From an uncultured Clostridia bacterium (GTDB taxonomy: Bacteria; Bacillota; Clostridia; Oscillospirales; Acutalibacteraceae): a DNA stretch of 6,230 nucleotides. Positions 1 through 6,222 of the stretch are shown in pieces. The DNA lies in assembly GCA_945788455.1 (NCBI GenBank), contig CALZMC010000039.1, positions 1 through 6,230 of the forward strand, given 5' to 3'. The position numbers and the translations under genes were made by a program. The notes beneath the pieces are model-generated. The model searched no databases. It was not told the DNA's origin and was given only the letters and a program-made list of their open reading frames with translations. Numbering within the stretch: the stretch's first letter is position 1; each line of letters begins with the position of its first letter.

Positions 1-625
1 TTGCAGAATGATACATCGTATGAAGCACGGCGTCAACGCCGTCAAGGTTATAGTTTTCGTAGCAAATACCGACATAGGGATGAATGACAAGAATATTCTT
101 TTTCTTAAAGCTTGGATTTATCAGCCTGTCGGCACCGACACCCGAAAGCAAAAGCTCGTCATTTGAATTTATATTTTCTACTCTCGTTGCAGGCAAAATC
201 GCATCGTAGCTAATAAAAACACCCTTTGGATTTTCCCTAATAAAATCAACGGCATTACAAAAATTAATGCACGCATTTGAGCCCGGCTCCTCCGGAGGCA
301 AATTTCCTGCGACTAAAACGATAGGCGTATCATAAAAAATATTGCCGAGTATTGCACCCGTGTATGCAAGTGTATCGCTGCCGTGAAGAATAATCACACC
401 GAGATATTTTTCAAAATCAACGCTATTTAGATAATCAATCAGCATTTCCCAATAATCGAGGCTCATATTTTCGCTCAGTATCGAGAACGGCGAAACGCAC
501 TCGAACGAAACGTCATCAACATTCACGCAGTCGATAATCTTAAACGGATTGTCAAGACAGATACGCTCGCCGCGAGTAGATGCAATCGTTCCGCCCGTTC
601 CTATAACAAGAATTTTCTTCTTCAT
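1..625 (-). CDS. Asparaginase-like protein (type I, cytoplasmic), C-terminus outside window
   Basis: The first 208 residues of a protein of the L-asparaginase/Glu-tRNA amidotransferase D family are visible; the rest lies beyond position 1. The ATG at 625 opens with MKKKILVIGTGGTIAS, containing the family's N-terminal signature with catalytic Thr13. The second signature is HGSDTLAYTGAILG (81-94), with Ser83-Asp84 where Thr-Asp is usual. No signal peptide is seen, so it is cytoplasmic as in type I (AnsA). Several active-site features depart from the norm: the Gly-Ser-Gln-Pro type motif after the second signature reads AGNLPPEEPGSNA (106-118), and ATRVENINS (146-154) aligns with the region that usually carries the catalytic Lys, where Asn151 seems to replace it. 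Activity on asparagine is therefore uncertain. The gene begins 3 bases after the M18 stop with no clear Shine-Dalgarno, so translation is probably coupled. The family call is firm; the reaction is only inferred. Confidence 0.85.
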   Translation of the reverse strand, partial: MKKKILVIGTGGTIASTRGERICLDNPFKIIDCVNVDDVSFECVSPFSILSENMSLDYWEMLIDYLNSVDFEKYLGVIILHGSDTLAYTGAILGNIFYDTPIVLVAGNLPPEEPGSNACINFCNAVDFIRENPKGVFISYDAILPATRVENINSNDELLLSGVGADRLINPSFKKKNILVIHPYVGICYENYNLDGVDAVLHTMYHSA

Positions 626-628
626 AAA

Positions 629-2026
629 TTACATATAAAAGGTCTTGAATGCCTTGTATGCCATATAGGTGTCAATCTTGCTGACAAGCTCATAAGGAGA
701 ATGCATTGAAAGAACAGGCACACCTACATCAATAACGTCAACGTTTAGGTTTGCGATATACATAGCGACTGTTCCGCCGCCGCCTGCGTCAACCTTTCCA
801 AGCTCGCCTGACTGCCAAAGAACATTATTGCTGTCAAGCATATTCTTAACGAAGCCGACAAACTCTGCCGATGCATCGCTTGTGCCACTCTTTCCGCGTG
901 AGCCTGTAAATTTAGTTACACAAACACCCTCGTTGATATAGGCAACATTGTTTTTCTCAAACGGAGATGACCATGTCGGGTCAAACGCAGCATTAACGTC
1001 TGCCGACAGGCACTTCGAGTTAGACAATACATCTCTGCCCTCAATGCCCTCCTGTCTTGCAAGGTCACAGATAAAGTATTCCAAATATCTTGAATTTAGA
1101 CCTGTATTTCCGTCAGAGCCTGTTTCCTCCTTGTCGGTCAAAACAGTAACGGCAGTATATTCAGGCACACCGTCAATATTGAAGGTTGCCATCATGGCAG
1201 GATAAGAGCAAACCCTGTCATCGTGACCGTAGCCACCGATTAAGCTTCTGTCAAATCCAACGTCATCAACCGAAAACGCAGGAACGAGCTCAAGCTCGGC
1301 AGAAAGAAAATCGCGCTCAACAATGCCGTATTTTTCAAATAGAATATTTAGGATATTGAGCTTAATTCTTTCGCTTTCCTCGTCATCCTTGAACGGTCTT
1401 GAGCCGATAACAACATTCAGCTCCTCGCCCTTAACAAGCTCGTTTGCCTTGCGCGAGATTTGTTCGGCACAAAGATGAGGCAAAATGTCGGTAATAACAA
1501 ATTTTGGGTCCGCGCTGTCCTCGCCAATCTTAACATCAACATACGAGCCGTCATTTTTACAGATACGGCCGTGTAGCGACAACGGAATTGCAGTCCACTG
1601 ATATTTCTTCAGTCCGCCATAGTAGTGAGTCTTGAAAAATCCGAGCGAGCCGTCCTCATAAACGGGAACCTGCTTTAAGTCAATTCTCGGAGAGTCGATA
1701 TGCGAGGCGATAATGCGAACGCCGTCAGCAACAGGTCGCTTTCCCTTTACACATAAGATTAGTGCCTTGTCGCGATTTAAGTAGTAAACCTTGTCGCCCG
1801 ACTTTAAAGCCTCGCCGTGCTTATCGTATTCCTTAAATCCGTTAGCCCTTGCAAGCTCAAGCGCAGACGCACAAAACTCGCGCTCTGTCTTATTTTCAAA
1901 CAAAAATTTCTTGTATCCCTCGCAAAAGTCATCACAGACCTTTAGCTCGTCATCACTCATAAAATCAACGCCGTTTTCTTTTTTATAAAACAGCTTTTTC
2001 TTTAGCTCCTTTGTACTTTCGCTCAT
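629..2026 (-). CDS. M18 family aminopeptidase
   Basis: This is a cytoplasmic metallo-aminopeptidase of family M18 (aspartyl aminopeptidase/ApeB group), which removes N-terminal residues from peptides and normally forms a large tetrahedral dodecamer with two metal ions per active site. At 465 residues it has the usual length, and no signal peptide is present. The metal and catalytic residues can be placed in family motifs: His109 in ASHIDSPR (107-114), the bridging Asp in GYGHDDRVCSYP (265-276, likely Asp270), the catalytic and ligand Glu pair 300-301 in DKEETGSDGNTG (298-309), Asp343 in LSADVNAAFDP (340-350), and His442 in LSMHSPYELVSK (439-450). GGGG (415-418) and GTSDASAEF (381-389) also fit the family. 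The start is set by a strong GGAGG. It overlaps the Sua5-CoaE gene by four bases and ends 3 bases before the asparaginase-like gene, consistent with a peptide and amino-acid recycling pair. Substrate preference cannot be read from the sequence. Confidence 0.93.
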   Translation of the reverse strand: MSESTKELKKKLFYKKENGVDFMSDDELKVCDDFCEGYKKFLFENKTEREFCASALELARANGFKEYDKHGEALKSGDKVYYLNRDKALILCVKGKRPVADGVRIIASHIDSPRIDLKQVPVYEDGSLGFFKTHYYGGLKKYQWTAIPLSLHGRICKNDGSYVDVKIGEDSADPKFVITDILPHLCAEQISRKANELVKGEELNVVIGSRPFKDDEESERIKLNILNILFEKYGIVERDFLSAELELVPAFSVDDVGFDRSLIGGYGHDDRVCSYPAMMATFNIDGVPEYTAVTVLTDKEETGSDGNTGLNSRYLEYFICDLARQEGIEGRDVLSNSKCLSADVNAAFDPTWSSPFEKNNVAYINEGVCVTKFTGSRGKSGTSDASAEFVGFVKNMLDSNNVLWQSGELGKVDAGGGGTVAMYIANLNVDVIDVGVPVLSMHSPYELVSKIDTYMAYKAFKTFYM

Positions 2027-2038
2027 AGTATTTCCTCC
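2023..2038 (-). promoter_or_regulatory. Strong ribosome binding site and ATGA overlap before the M18 peptidase
   Basis: GGAGG (2038-2034 on the minus strand) is a full Shine-Dalgarno core, placed 7 bases before the ATG at 2026. It is the best ribosome binding site in the window. The ATG overlaps the TGA stop of the Sua5-CoaE gene, so the site decides the M18 start and allows initiation beyond simple coupling. Confidence 0.85.
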
Positions 2039-3591
2039 AATATATTATCAATTTGAGTTTTTATATCCTCGCCGTTGTTATAAACAACGTAGTCAGAATT
2101 TTCAATATAATATTTTTCGCTAAGCTGAGAGTTAATTCTCTCCCTCGCCTTGTCAAGAGATATGCCGTCACGCCTCATAATTCTGTCAAGCCTGATATTC
2201 TCATCGGCAGTAACACAAATAATCTTGTAGCATTTAGACTGAAGCTTTGCCTCAAAAAGCTGTGGCGCATCAAGAACGCACGGTATTTTTGAAAGCTCCT
2301 CGCATCTTTTTTCAACAACGGGATGAACAATAGAATTCAGCTTACTGAGCTTATCCCTGTCGGCAAAAACGATTTCGCCGAGCTTTGACCTGTCAAGCTC
2401 GCCTGCCCTTATAATATCATTTCCAAATTCCTCGGCTAATTTCTCTAAAAGCTGAAAATTATCATTATAAATATTTTTCACAACTGTGTCACAGTCAATT
2501 ATATTAAATCCAAGCTCGCTTAAATATTTGCAGATATATCCCTTGCCTGCACCACTTGGACCTGTAACACCGATAGTAAACGGCTTTTTTAAATCAATCA
2601 CAGTGAATGCCGCGGCACGAATAAGGCGGTTATATACTGCCATACCGACACCGTCTGTATTCGGGATACGGGCATAAACCTTTTTTGCGCCCATTTCGTC
2701 TAATTTTCTTAATGCAGTGAAAAGCTCGCTCGCCTGACTTAAATCGTCATTTTCTCTGCCGAAGGTAACATAAGGAATATTAACATTATCTCCCTCAAAG
2801 CAGAGTGCGAATGCATCCTTTCTTGAGTTAACAAAATTCTCATACGTCTCTTTGTCGGCATCAACGATAACAACACGCGCATTGGGAGAATAGTGCTTAT
2901 ATTTCATTCCGGGCGACTCGGCGACCTCGTCTTGCCTCATTCCCTCAAGAACTGCCCTTGAAACATTAACCTCGCCGATAACCGACTCAATCATTTCCTT
3001 TGTAACGGCACCGGGGCGCAAAATAGTCGGCGTGTCTGTCGCAAGAGTTATTACTGTTGACTCGACACCGAATTTGCAGTCGCCACCGTCAATAATCGCA
3101 TCAATCTTGCCACTCATATCGTCAATAACATATTTAGCCTTAGTAGGAGACGGAAGCCCTGACGTGTTCGCACTCGGGGCTGCGATAGGACAGCCACTCG
3201 CCCTGATAACCCTTTGGGCAACCTCGTTTTCGGGCATACGAACTGCAACAGTATCAAGTCCACCCGAAACAACATTGCCGATAAGCTCACTCTTTTTTAG
3301 GATTATTGTCAGCGCATTTGGAAAAAATGCATCAATGAGCGCCTGCGCCTTCGGTGTAATTTCCTTAACGAGCGGTGCAATATCAGCCTTGTCGGCAACG
3401 TGGACAATCAGCGGATTGTCACTCGGTCTGCCCTTTGCGATATAAATATTTTTTACGGCATTTTCATCAAGCGCATTTGCACCGAGGCCGTAAACGGTTT
3501 CGGTTGGAAAAGCAACGAGTCCGCCCTCGCGCAAAATTTGACCGGCAAGGGAAATATCATATTCACTTGTCGTCAAAATTCTTGTATTCAT
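2023..3591 (-). CDS. Fusion: L-threonylcarbamoyladenylate synthase (Sua5) and dephospho-CoA kinase (CoaE)
   Basis: This 522-residue protein joins two housekeeping enzymes. Residues about 1-330 form a full two-domain Sua5, which makes threonylcarbamoyl-AMP from Thr, bicarbonate and ATP for tRNA t6A37. The YrdC domain shows FPTETVYGLG (28-37), KGRPSDNPL (53-61), APSANTSGLPSPT (138-150), ESTV (177-180) and LRPG (191-194). The conserved linker SPGMKYKHYSPN (226-237) leads to the Sua5 domain, ending near NRLIRAAA (321-328). Residues about 338-522 form CoaE, which phosphorylates dephospho-CoA to CoA: a P-loop at 341-351, IIDCD (364-368), VHPVV (422-426), DAPQLFE (441-447), RRDG (473-476), RINSQ (485-489) and a SDYVVYNNG ending (499-507). 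There is almost no linker. The Walker A reads GPSGAGKG, with Gly351 where Ser/Thr is normal. The start at 3591 has AAGG (3602-3599) 7 bases upstream. It lies 4 bases after the HTH gene, and its TGA overlaps the next ATG by four bases. Both family calls are strong; kinase activity is less certain. Confidence 0.93.
   Translation of the reverse strand: MNTRILTTSEYDISLAGQILREGGLVAFPTETVYGLGANALDENAVKNIYIAKGRPSDNPLIVHVADKADIAPLVKEITPKAQALIDAFFPNALTIILKKSELIGNVVSGGLDTVAVRMPENEVAQRVIRASGCPIAAPSANTSGLPSPTKAKYVIDDMSGKIDAIIDGGDCKFGVESTVITLATDTPTILRPGAVTKEMIESVIGEVNVSRAVLEGMRQDEVAESPGMKYKHYSPNARVVIVDADKETYENFVNSRKDAFALCFEGDNVNIPYVTFGRENDDLSQASELFTALRKLDEMGAKKVYARIPNTDGVGMAVYNRLIRAAAFTVIDLKKPFTIGVTGPSGAGKGYICKYLSELGFNIIDCDTVVKNIYNDNFQLLEKLAEEFGNDIIRAGELDRSKLGEIVFADRDKLSKLNSIVHPVVEKRCEELSKIPCVLDAPQLFEAKLQSKCYKIICVTADENIRLDRIMRRDGISLDKARERINSQLSEKYYIENSDYVVYNNGEDIKTQIDNILEEIL
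2464..2494 (-). promoter_or_regulatory. Possible internal promoter with overlapping palindrome, inside the CoaE region
   Basis: On the minus strand GTGACA (2492-2487) is separated by exactly 17 bases from TATAAT (2469-2464). This is a 5/6 and 6/6 match to the housekeeping sigma-factor consensus at ideal spacing. The -35 is overlapped by an 11-base perfect palindrome, CTGTGTCACAG on the plus strand (2484-2494), which could serve as a small operator. Transcription would start near 2457, about 430 bases before the M18 gene, and would supply the peptidase and asparaginase-like genes separately. The site is entirely coding (CoaE residues about 366-376) in AT-rich DNA, so a chance match is quite possible. 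Confidence 0.3.
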
Positions 3592-3595
3592 ACAC

Positions 3596-4192
3596 TTACC
3601 TTTTTTTATTCGCCTTTGCTGTAATTATGTAAAATAGCGGAATTGTTAAAAAGATTATCCAAAGCGGGTGCCATAGTGAAAAAGCAAGTCCCAAAACAAG
3701 ATAAATCATCAAAACCAAGACGGGATAGCAGAAAACTATCGGCTTTTTCTTTTTTATTGCGACAACACTTGTGTAAAAAAGCGGAATTGTCAAAAGAACA
3801 ATCCAACCGAACGCCCAACCCTTTCCACCGAATAGCGCACCGATAACGCAGTAGCCGATTAAGGCGAGAACGGGAAAGCCTGCAAAAAGCCACGAGTGAC
3901 CCTTTTTCTTTTCGCTACTGTCGGGAGTGTCCTCTTTTTCTTCTGTCTTTTCTGCGACTGTAATACTTTCGGCGTTAATGACCTCGTCAGGCTCGCCCTT
4001 AACGAGCGAGTCAACCGACACACCGTAATATTCAGATAGGTTTGTAAGATTTTCAATATCAGGAGCAGAGTTGCCCTGCTCCCATTTTGATATTGATTGT
4101 CTTGATATACCTAAGATTTCGCTTAACTGCTCTTGGCTTAGATTATGCTCAGCTCTAAGCTTTTTTAAGTATTCGCCCTGCTTTATTGACAT
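3596..4192 (-). CDS. XRE-family HTH protein with four membrane segments
   Basis: This 198-residue protein has an N-terminal Cro/C1-type helix-turn-helix (about 8-62). The recognition region is seen as LSQEQLSEILGISRQSISKWEQG (18-40 in total), followed by the usual YYGVSVDSLVKGE. A strongly acidic, Lys/Glu-rich linker follows (about 66-98). The C-terminal half contains four hydrophobic segments, roughly 103-122, 126-146, 151-173 and 176-192, separated by Lys-rich or Gly/Trp turns. It should be a membrane-anchored DNA-binding regulator; its signal and targets cannot be read from sequence. The two helix pairs resemble each other (FPVLALIGY against YPVLVLMIY, and LTIPLFY in both), so the membrane part arose by internal duplication. 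The ATG at 4192 is preceded by GGGAG (4207-4203) at 10 bases, inside prfA. It lies 2 bases after prfA and 4 bases before the Sua5-CoaE gene. HTH-plus-membrane proteins are common in Clostridia, but their roles are mostly unknown. Confidence 0.88.
   Translation of the reverse strand: MSIKQGEYLKKLRAEHNLSQEQLSEILGISRQSISKWEQGNSAPDIENLTNLSEYYGVSVDSLVKGEPDEVINAESITVAEKTEEKEDTPDSSEKKKGHSWLFAGFPVLALIGYCVIGALFGGKGWAFGWIVLLTIPLFYTSVVAIKKKKPIVFCYPVLVLMIYLVLGLAFSLWHPLWIIFLTIPLFYIITAKANKKR
3628..3662. repeat. Imperfect direct repeat, copy 1 (membrane-unit duplication)
   Basis: These 35 bases match positions 3772-3806 at 29 of 35 sites with no gap, a distance of 144 bases (48 codons). On the minus strand it encodes the LTIPLFY segment of the last membrane pair of the HTH protein. 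The shared core GCGGAATTGT is exact in both copies. The likely origin is an in-frame tandem duplication inside the gene. Confidence 0.7.
3772..3806. repeat. Imperfect direct repeat, copy 2 (membrane-unit duplication)
   Basis: This is the partner of the repeat at 3628-3662, with six mismatches over 35 bases. It encodes the LTIPLFY segment (residues 134-140) of the second membrane helix of the HTH protein. Protein-level similarity extends further on both sides than the DNA match. Confidence 0.7.
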
Positions 4193-4194
4193 AA

Positions 4195-5271
4195 TTATTC
4201 TTCTCCCTGTGCCTTTAGCTTTTCGGCAGTATCGGCAGTAATAAGAGCGTCTATCATTTCGTCCAAGTCGCCGTTTAAAAATTGCTCAAGCTTATAAAGA
4301 GTGAGACCTATTCTGTGGTCAGACACTCTGCCCTGCGGATAGTTATATGTTCTGATTCGTTCACTTCTGTCGCCTGTGCCGACCTGTGACTTGCGCTCGC
4401 CTGCAATCTCTGCATCGTGCTTTGCTTTTTCTTCCTCATAAAGACGGGAGCGAAGAACCTTTAGTGCCTTTTCTTTGTTCTTGTGCTGTGAACGTTCATC
4501 CTGACACTCAACAACCGTGCCTGTCGGCAAATGAGTAATACGAATAGCAGATGAGGTCTTGTTAATATGCTGACCTCCTGCACCCGAAGAACGAAACGTA
4601 TCAATCTGCAAATCCTTTGGATTTATCTCGAAATCGACCTCCTCTGCCTCAGGCAAAACGGCAACAGTAGTTGTCGATGTGTGAATTCTGCCCTGACTTT
4701 CTGTTTCGGGAACACGCTGAACACGATGAACACCGCTCTCAAACTTAAATCTTGAATAAGCGCCGTCTCCCTCAACTGAAAAGCTGATTTCCTTATAACC
4801 GCCGAGTCCTGTCTCGTTTGCGTTAAGCACCTCTGTCTTAAAGCCCTTTGTCTCGGCGTACATACAGTACATTCTAAATAATACGCCTGCGAAAAGTGCA
4901 GACTCCTCTCCGCCTGCACCGCCGCGAATTTCGATAATAACGTTCTTGTCATCGTTAGGGTCACGTGGCAGTAGCAGAATTTTCAGCTCCTCGCTGATAG
5001 TCTCCATATCAGCCTTGCTCTGCTCAAACTCCTCCTTTACCATCTGGGCAAAGTCGGCATCAAGTCCTCCCTCGTCCATCATCATCTTTGACTCCTCGAA
5101 GGCTTCCTGTGCTTTTTTGTATTCCCTAAACTTTTCAACAACGGGAGTTAAATGCTTTAGCTCGCGCATTAGCTTTGTATATTTTTCCTGGTCTGATACG
5201 ATATCAGGATTGCAAACAAGCTCGTTTACCTCCTCATATCGCTTTTCAACCTCTTGTAGCTTATCTATCAT
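4195..5271 (-). CDS. prfA: Peptide chain release factor 1 (RF1)
   Basis: RF1 recognises UAA and UAG stop codons on the ribosome and triggers release of the finished protein. The 358-residue length is typical. The N-terminal part (about 1-100) is charged and helical. The codon-recognition tripeptide of RF1 type, P-x-T, is seen as Pro188-Glu189-Thr190 within [17 protein letters not shown]; an RF2 would carry SPF there. The catalytic GGQ loop is intact at 232-234 within [15 protein letters not shown], and its Gln234 is the residue normally methylated by PrmC. The following [16 protein letters not shown] (255-270) is also standard. No frameshift is present, which would be expected of an RF2 gene. 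It follows murI with a 4-base overlap and precedes the HTH gene by 2 bases. In many Firmicutes prmC follows prfA directly; here it does not. Identification is near certain. Confidence 0.98.
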   Translation of the reverse strand: MIDKLQEVEKRYEEVNELVCNPDIVSDQEKYTKLMRELKHLTPVVEKFREYKKAQEAFEESKMMMDEGGLDADFAQMVKEEFEQSKADMETISEELKILLLPRDPNDDKNVIIEIRGGAGGEESALFAGVLFRMYCMYAETKGFKTEVLNANETGLGGYKEISFSVEGDGAYSRFKFESGVHRVQRVPETESQGRIHTSTTTVAVLPEAEEVDFEINPKDLQIDTFRSSGAGGQHINKTSSAIRITHLPTGTVVECQDERSQHKNKEKALKVLRSRLYEEEKAKHDAEIAGERKSQVGTGDRSERIRTYNYPQGRVSDHRIGLTLYKLEQFLNGDLDEMIDALITADTAEKLKAQGEE

Positions 5272-5283
5272 ATTTTTTCCTCA
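5268..5283 (-). promoter_or_regulatory. Ribosome binding site and ATGA overlap at the murI/prfA junction
   Basis: On the minus strand GAGG (5282-5279) lies 7 bases before the prfA ATG at 5271. The start codon shares an ATGA with the murI TGA stop. The Shine-Dalgarno lies wholly inside the murI reading frame, fixes the prfA start, and points to reinitiation by ribosomes finishing murI. Confidence 0.8.
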
Positions 5284-6047
5284 CTGATAATTTTAAAAAA
5301 TCTTTTCTTTTTCAGCTCCTGCTCACTCTCGGTGGGAGAGCTGTCAATAAAATCTATTTTTCCCTGCTCTGTTTTGTCATTTTGCAGGTCATTTTGCTCA
5401 AGGACTCTTTTTAGCTGACGCGAAACGCCGTTTGCACCGTCAAAGAATTTTACATCTCCGAGAACATTTTTTATCTGCTTTTTTGCAAGCGGATAATGAG
5501 TACAGCCGAGAACAACGTTACTCGTTTTGCCCTTATAATCCTTTAGGATATTTTCGAGATAATCCTGCAATTCGTCAAATCTCTCCTGCTCAATCAAATC
5601 TGCCATACCGACACAGGCGAGCAGGTCGGTTTTGTTGTTATTATATTTATAAAAGAGCTTGTTAAATTTTTCGCTTTCGAGTGTTCCGCGAGTTGCCATA
5701 ACGAGAGTAAAGCCGTCAGGATTTTCATCGTGCACCATTTTGTATGCAGGCTCGATAGCAACAATCGGCAGGTCGCTGTATTTTTCTCTCAAGGCACCGA
5801 CTGCCTTTGCAGATGCAGTATTGCAGGCAAGAACAATCGCCTTGCAATTCTTTTTTCTAACCAAAAGGTCAACTATCTCATCGCATCTTGAGATAATTTC
5901 GTCATCATCCTTGTCGCCGTAAGGGTTATTTGCCGAGTCGCTGAAAAAAACGTAGTCCTCATTTGGCAAGAGCTTCAGCGCTTCAATCATAACACTGCTT
6001 CCGCCGATGCCGGAATCTAAAAATCCGATAGGTTTTCTACTGCTCAT
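5268..6047 (-). CDS. murI: Glutamate racemase MurI
   Basis: The product interconverts L- and D-glutamate in the cytoplasm, supplying D-glutamate to MurD for peptidoglycan synthesis. It is 259 residues long, close to the usual 255-290. Family motifs are in order: [11 protein letters not shown] (9-19) with the Asp11-Ser12 pair, DSANNPYG (37-44), VLACNTASA (72-80) carrying the first catalytic Cys75 with Asn76-Thr77, and VLGCTHYPL (179-187) carrying the second catalytic Cys182 with Thr183-His184. Both catalytic cysteines are present, so the enzyme should be active. The last roughly 40 residues (from about 219) form a charged, Glu/Lys/Gln-rich tail with no family motif. The ATG at 6047 lies inside the end of the DUF951 gene, and only a weak purine run (AAAGAAAA) precedes it, so coupled translation is likely. 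The TGA stop overlaps the prfA start by four bases (ATGA). A closely related Asp/Glu racemase is a less likely alternative. Confidence 0.95.
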   Translation of the reverse strand: MSSRKPIGFLDSGIGGSSVMIEALKLLPNEDYVFFSDSANNPYGDKDDDEIISRCDEIVDLLVRKKNCKAIVLACNTASAKAVGALREKYSDLPIVAIEPAYKMVHDENPDGFTLVMATRGTLESEKFNKLFYKYNNNKTDLLACVGMADLIEQERFDELQDYLENILKDYKGKTSNVVLGCTHYPLAKKQIKNVLGDVKFFDGANGVSRQLKRVLEQNDLQNDKTEQGKIDFIDSSPTESEQELKKKRFFKIISEEKI

Positions 6048-6222
6048 TTTTCTTTACTGCCTTTATATTTTTTTCTGCCTTAATTCGCGGAATCATAACC
6101 TCTCTGCCACAGCCACAGCATTTCAGCTTATAGTCAACGCCGAGACGGTTAATCTCAAATTCCTTCGAGCCACAGGGGTGTGGCTTTTTCATAACGACAA
6201 TGTCGCCAAGCTCTAAATTCAT
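6037..6222 (-). CDS. DUF951 family small protein (YyzM-like), putative zinc-binding
   Basis: This 61-residue protein matches the DUF951 family, found across Firmicutes and of unknown function. The family signature is visible: a start with GDIVVMKKPHPCG (residues 6-18), then a Cys pair spaced CxxC (C35 and C38, with an extra C36), then VMIPR (42-46) and a basic tail. Cys17 together with the C35/C38 pair could form a small metal-binding site; that is inference. The length is normal for the family. The ATG at 6222 fits the usual family N-terminus, but only 8 bases upstream are in the window, so its ribosome binding site and any in-frame extension cannot be judged. The gene ends in TAG and overlaps the start of murI by 11 bases, which suggests coupled translation. 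In Bacillus subtilis the homologue sits beside ychF, so the murI context differs from that one. The family call is strong; the function is unknown. Confidence 0.9.
   Translation of the reverse strand: MNLELGDIVVMKKPHPCGSKEFEINRLGVDYKLKCCGCGREVMIPRIKAEKNIKAVKKNEQ

Noticed and set aside
27..42. Inverted repeat ACGGCGT-CA-ACGCCGT, a possible hairpin or operator
   Set aside because: It has a two-base loop and lies inside the asparaginase-like coding region, where it encodes DGVDAV. Nothing downstream suggests a terminator.
289..298. Ten-base palindrome CCTCCGGAGG containing a Shine-Dalgarno-like GGAGG on the minus strand
   Set aside because: It sits within the asparaginase-like gene (Pro-Pro-Glu-Glu), and no open frame of interest begins after it.
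1273..1290. GAGCT-CA-AGCTC inverted repeat within the M18 gene
   Set aside because: The five-base stem with a two-base loop follows from the Glu-Leu-Glu-Leu codons, with no sign of function.
3032..3445. 137-residue plus-strand open frame opposite the Sua5 region
   Set aside because: It lies entirely antisense to a well-conserved enzyme, its composition mirrors the opposite strand, it has no recognisable motif, and a real gene already explains the stretch.
4623..4964. 113-residue minus-strand open frame in another phase inside prfA, and similar 70-110 residue frames on both strands
   Set aside because: prfA is unambiguous in its own frame. These are chance open frames with atypical composition and no plausible start signals.
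5640..5668. TATAAT on the minus strand within murI as a possible promoter for prfA
   Set aside because: No acceptable -35 box lies at 15-19 bases from it (TTTAAC or AATTTA at best), and the region is AT-rich coding sequence.
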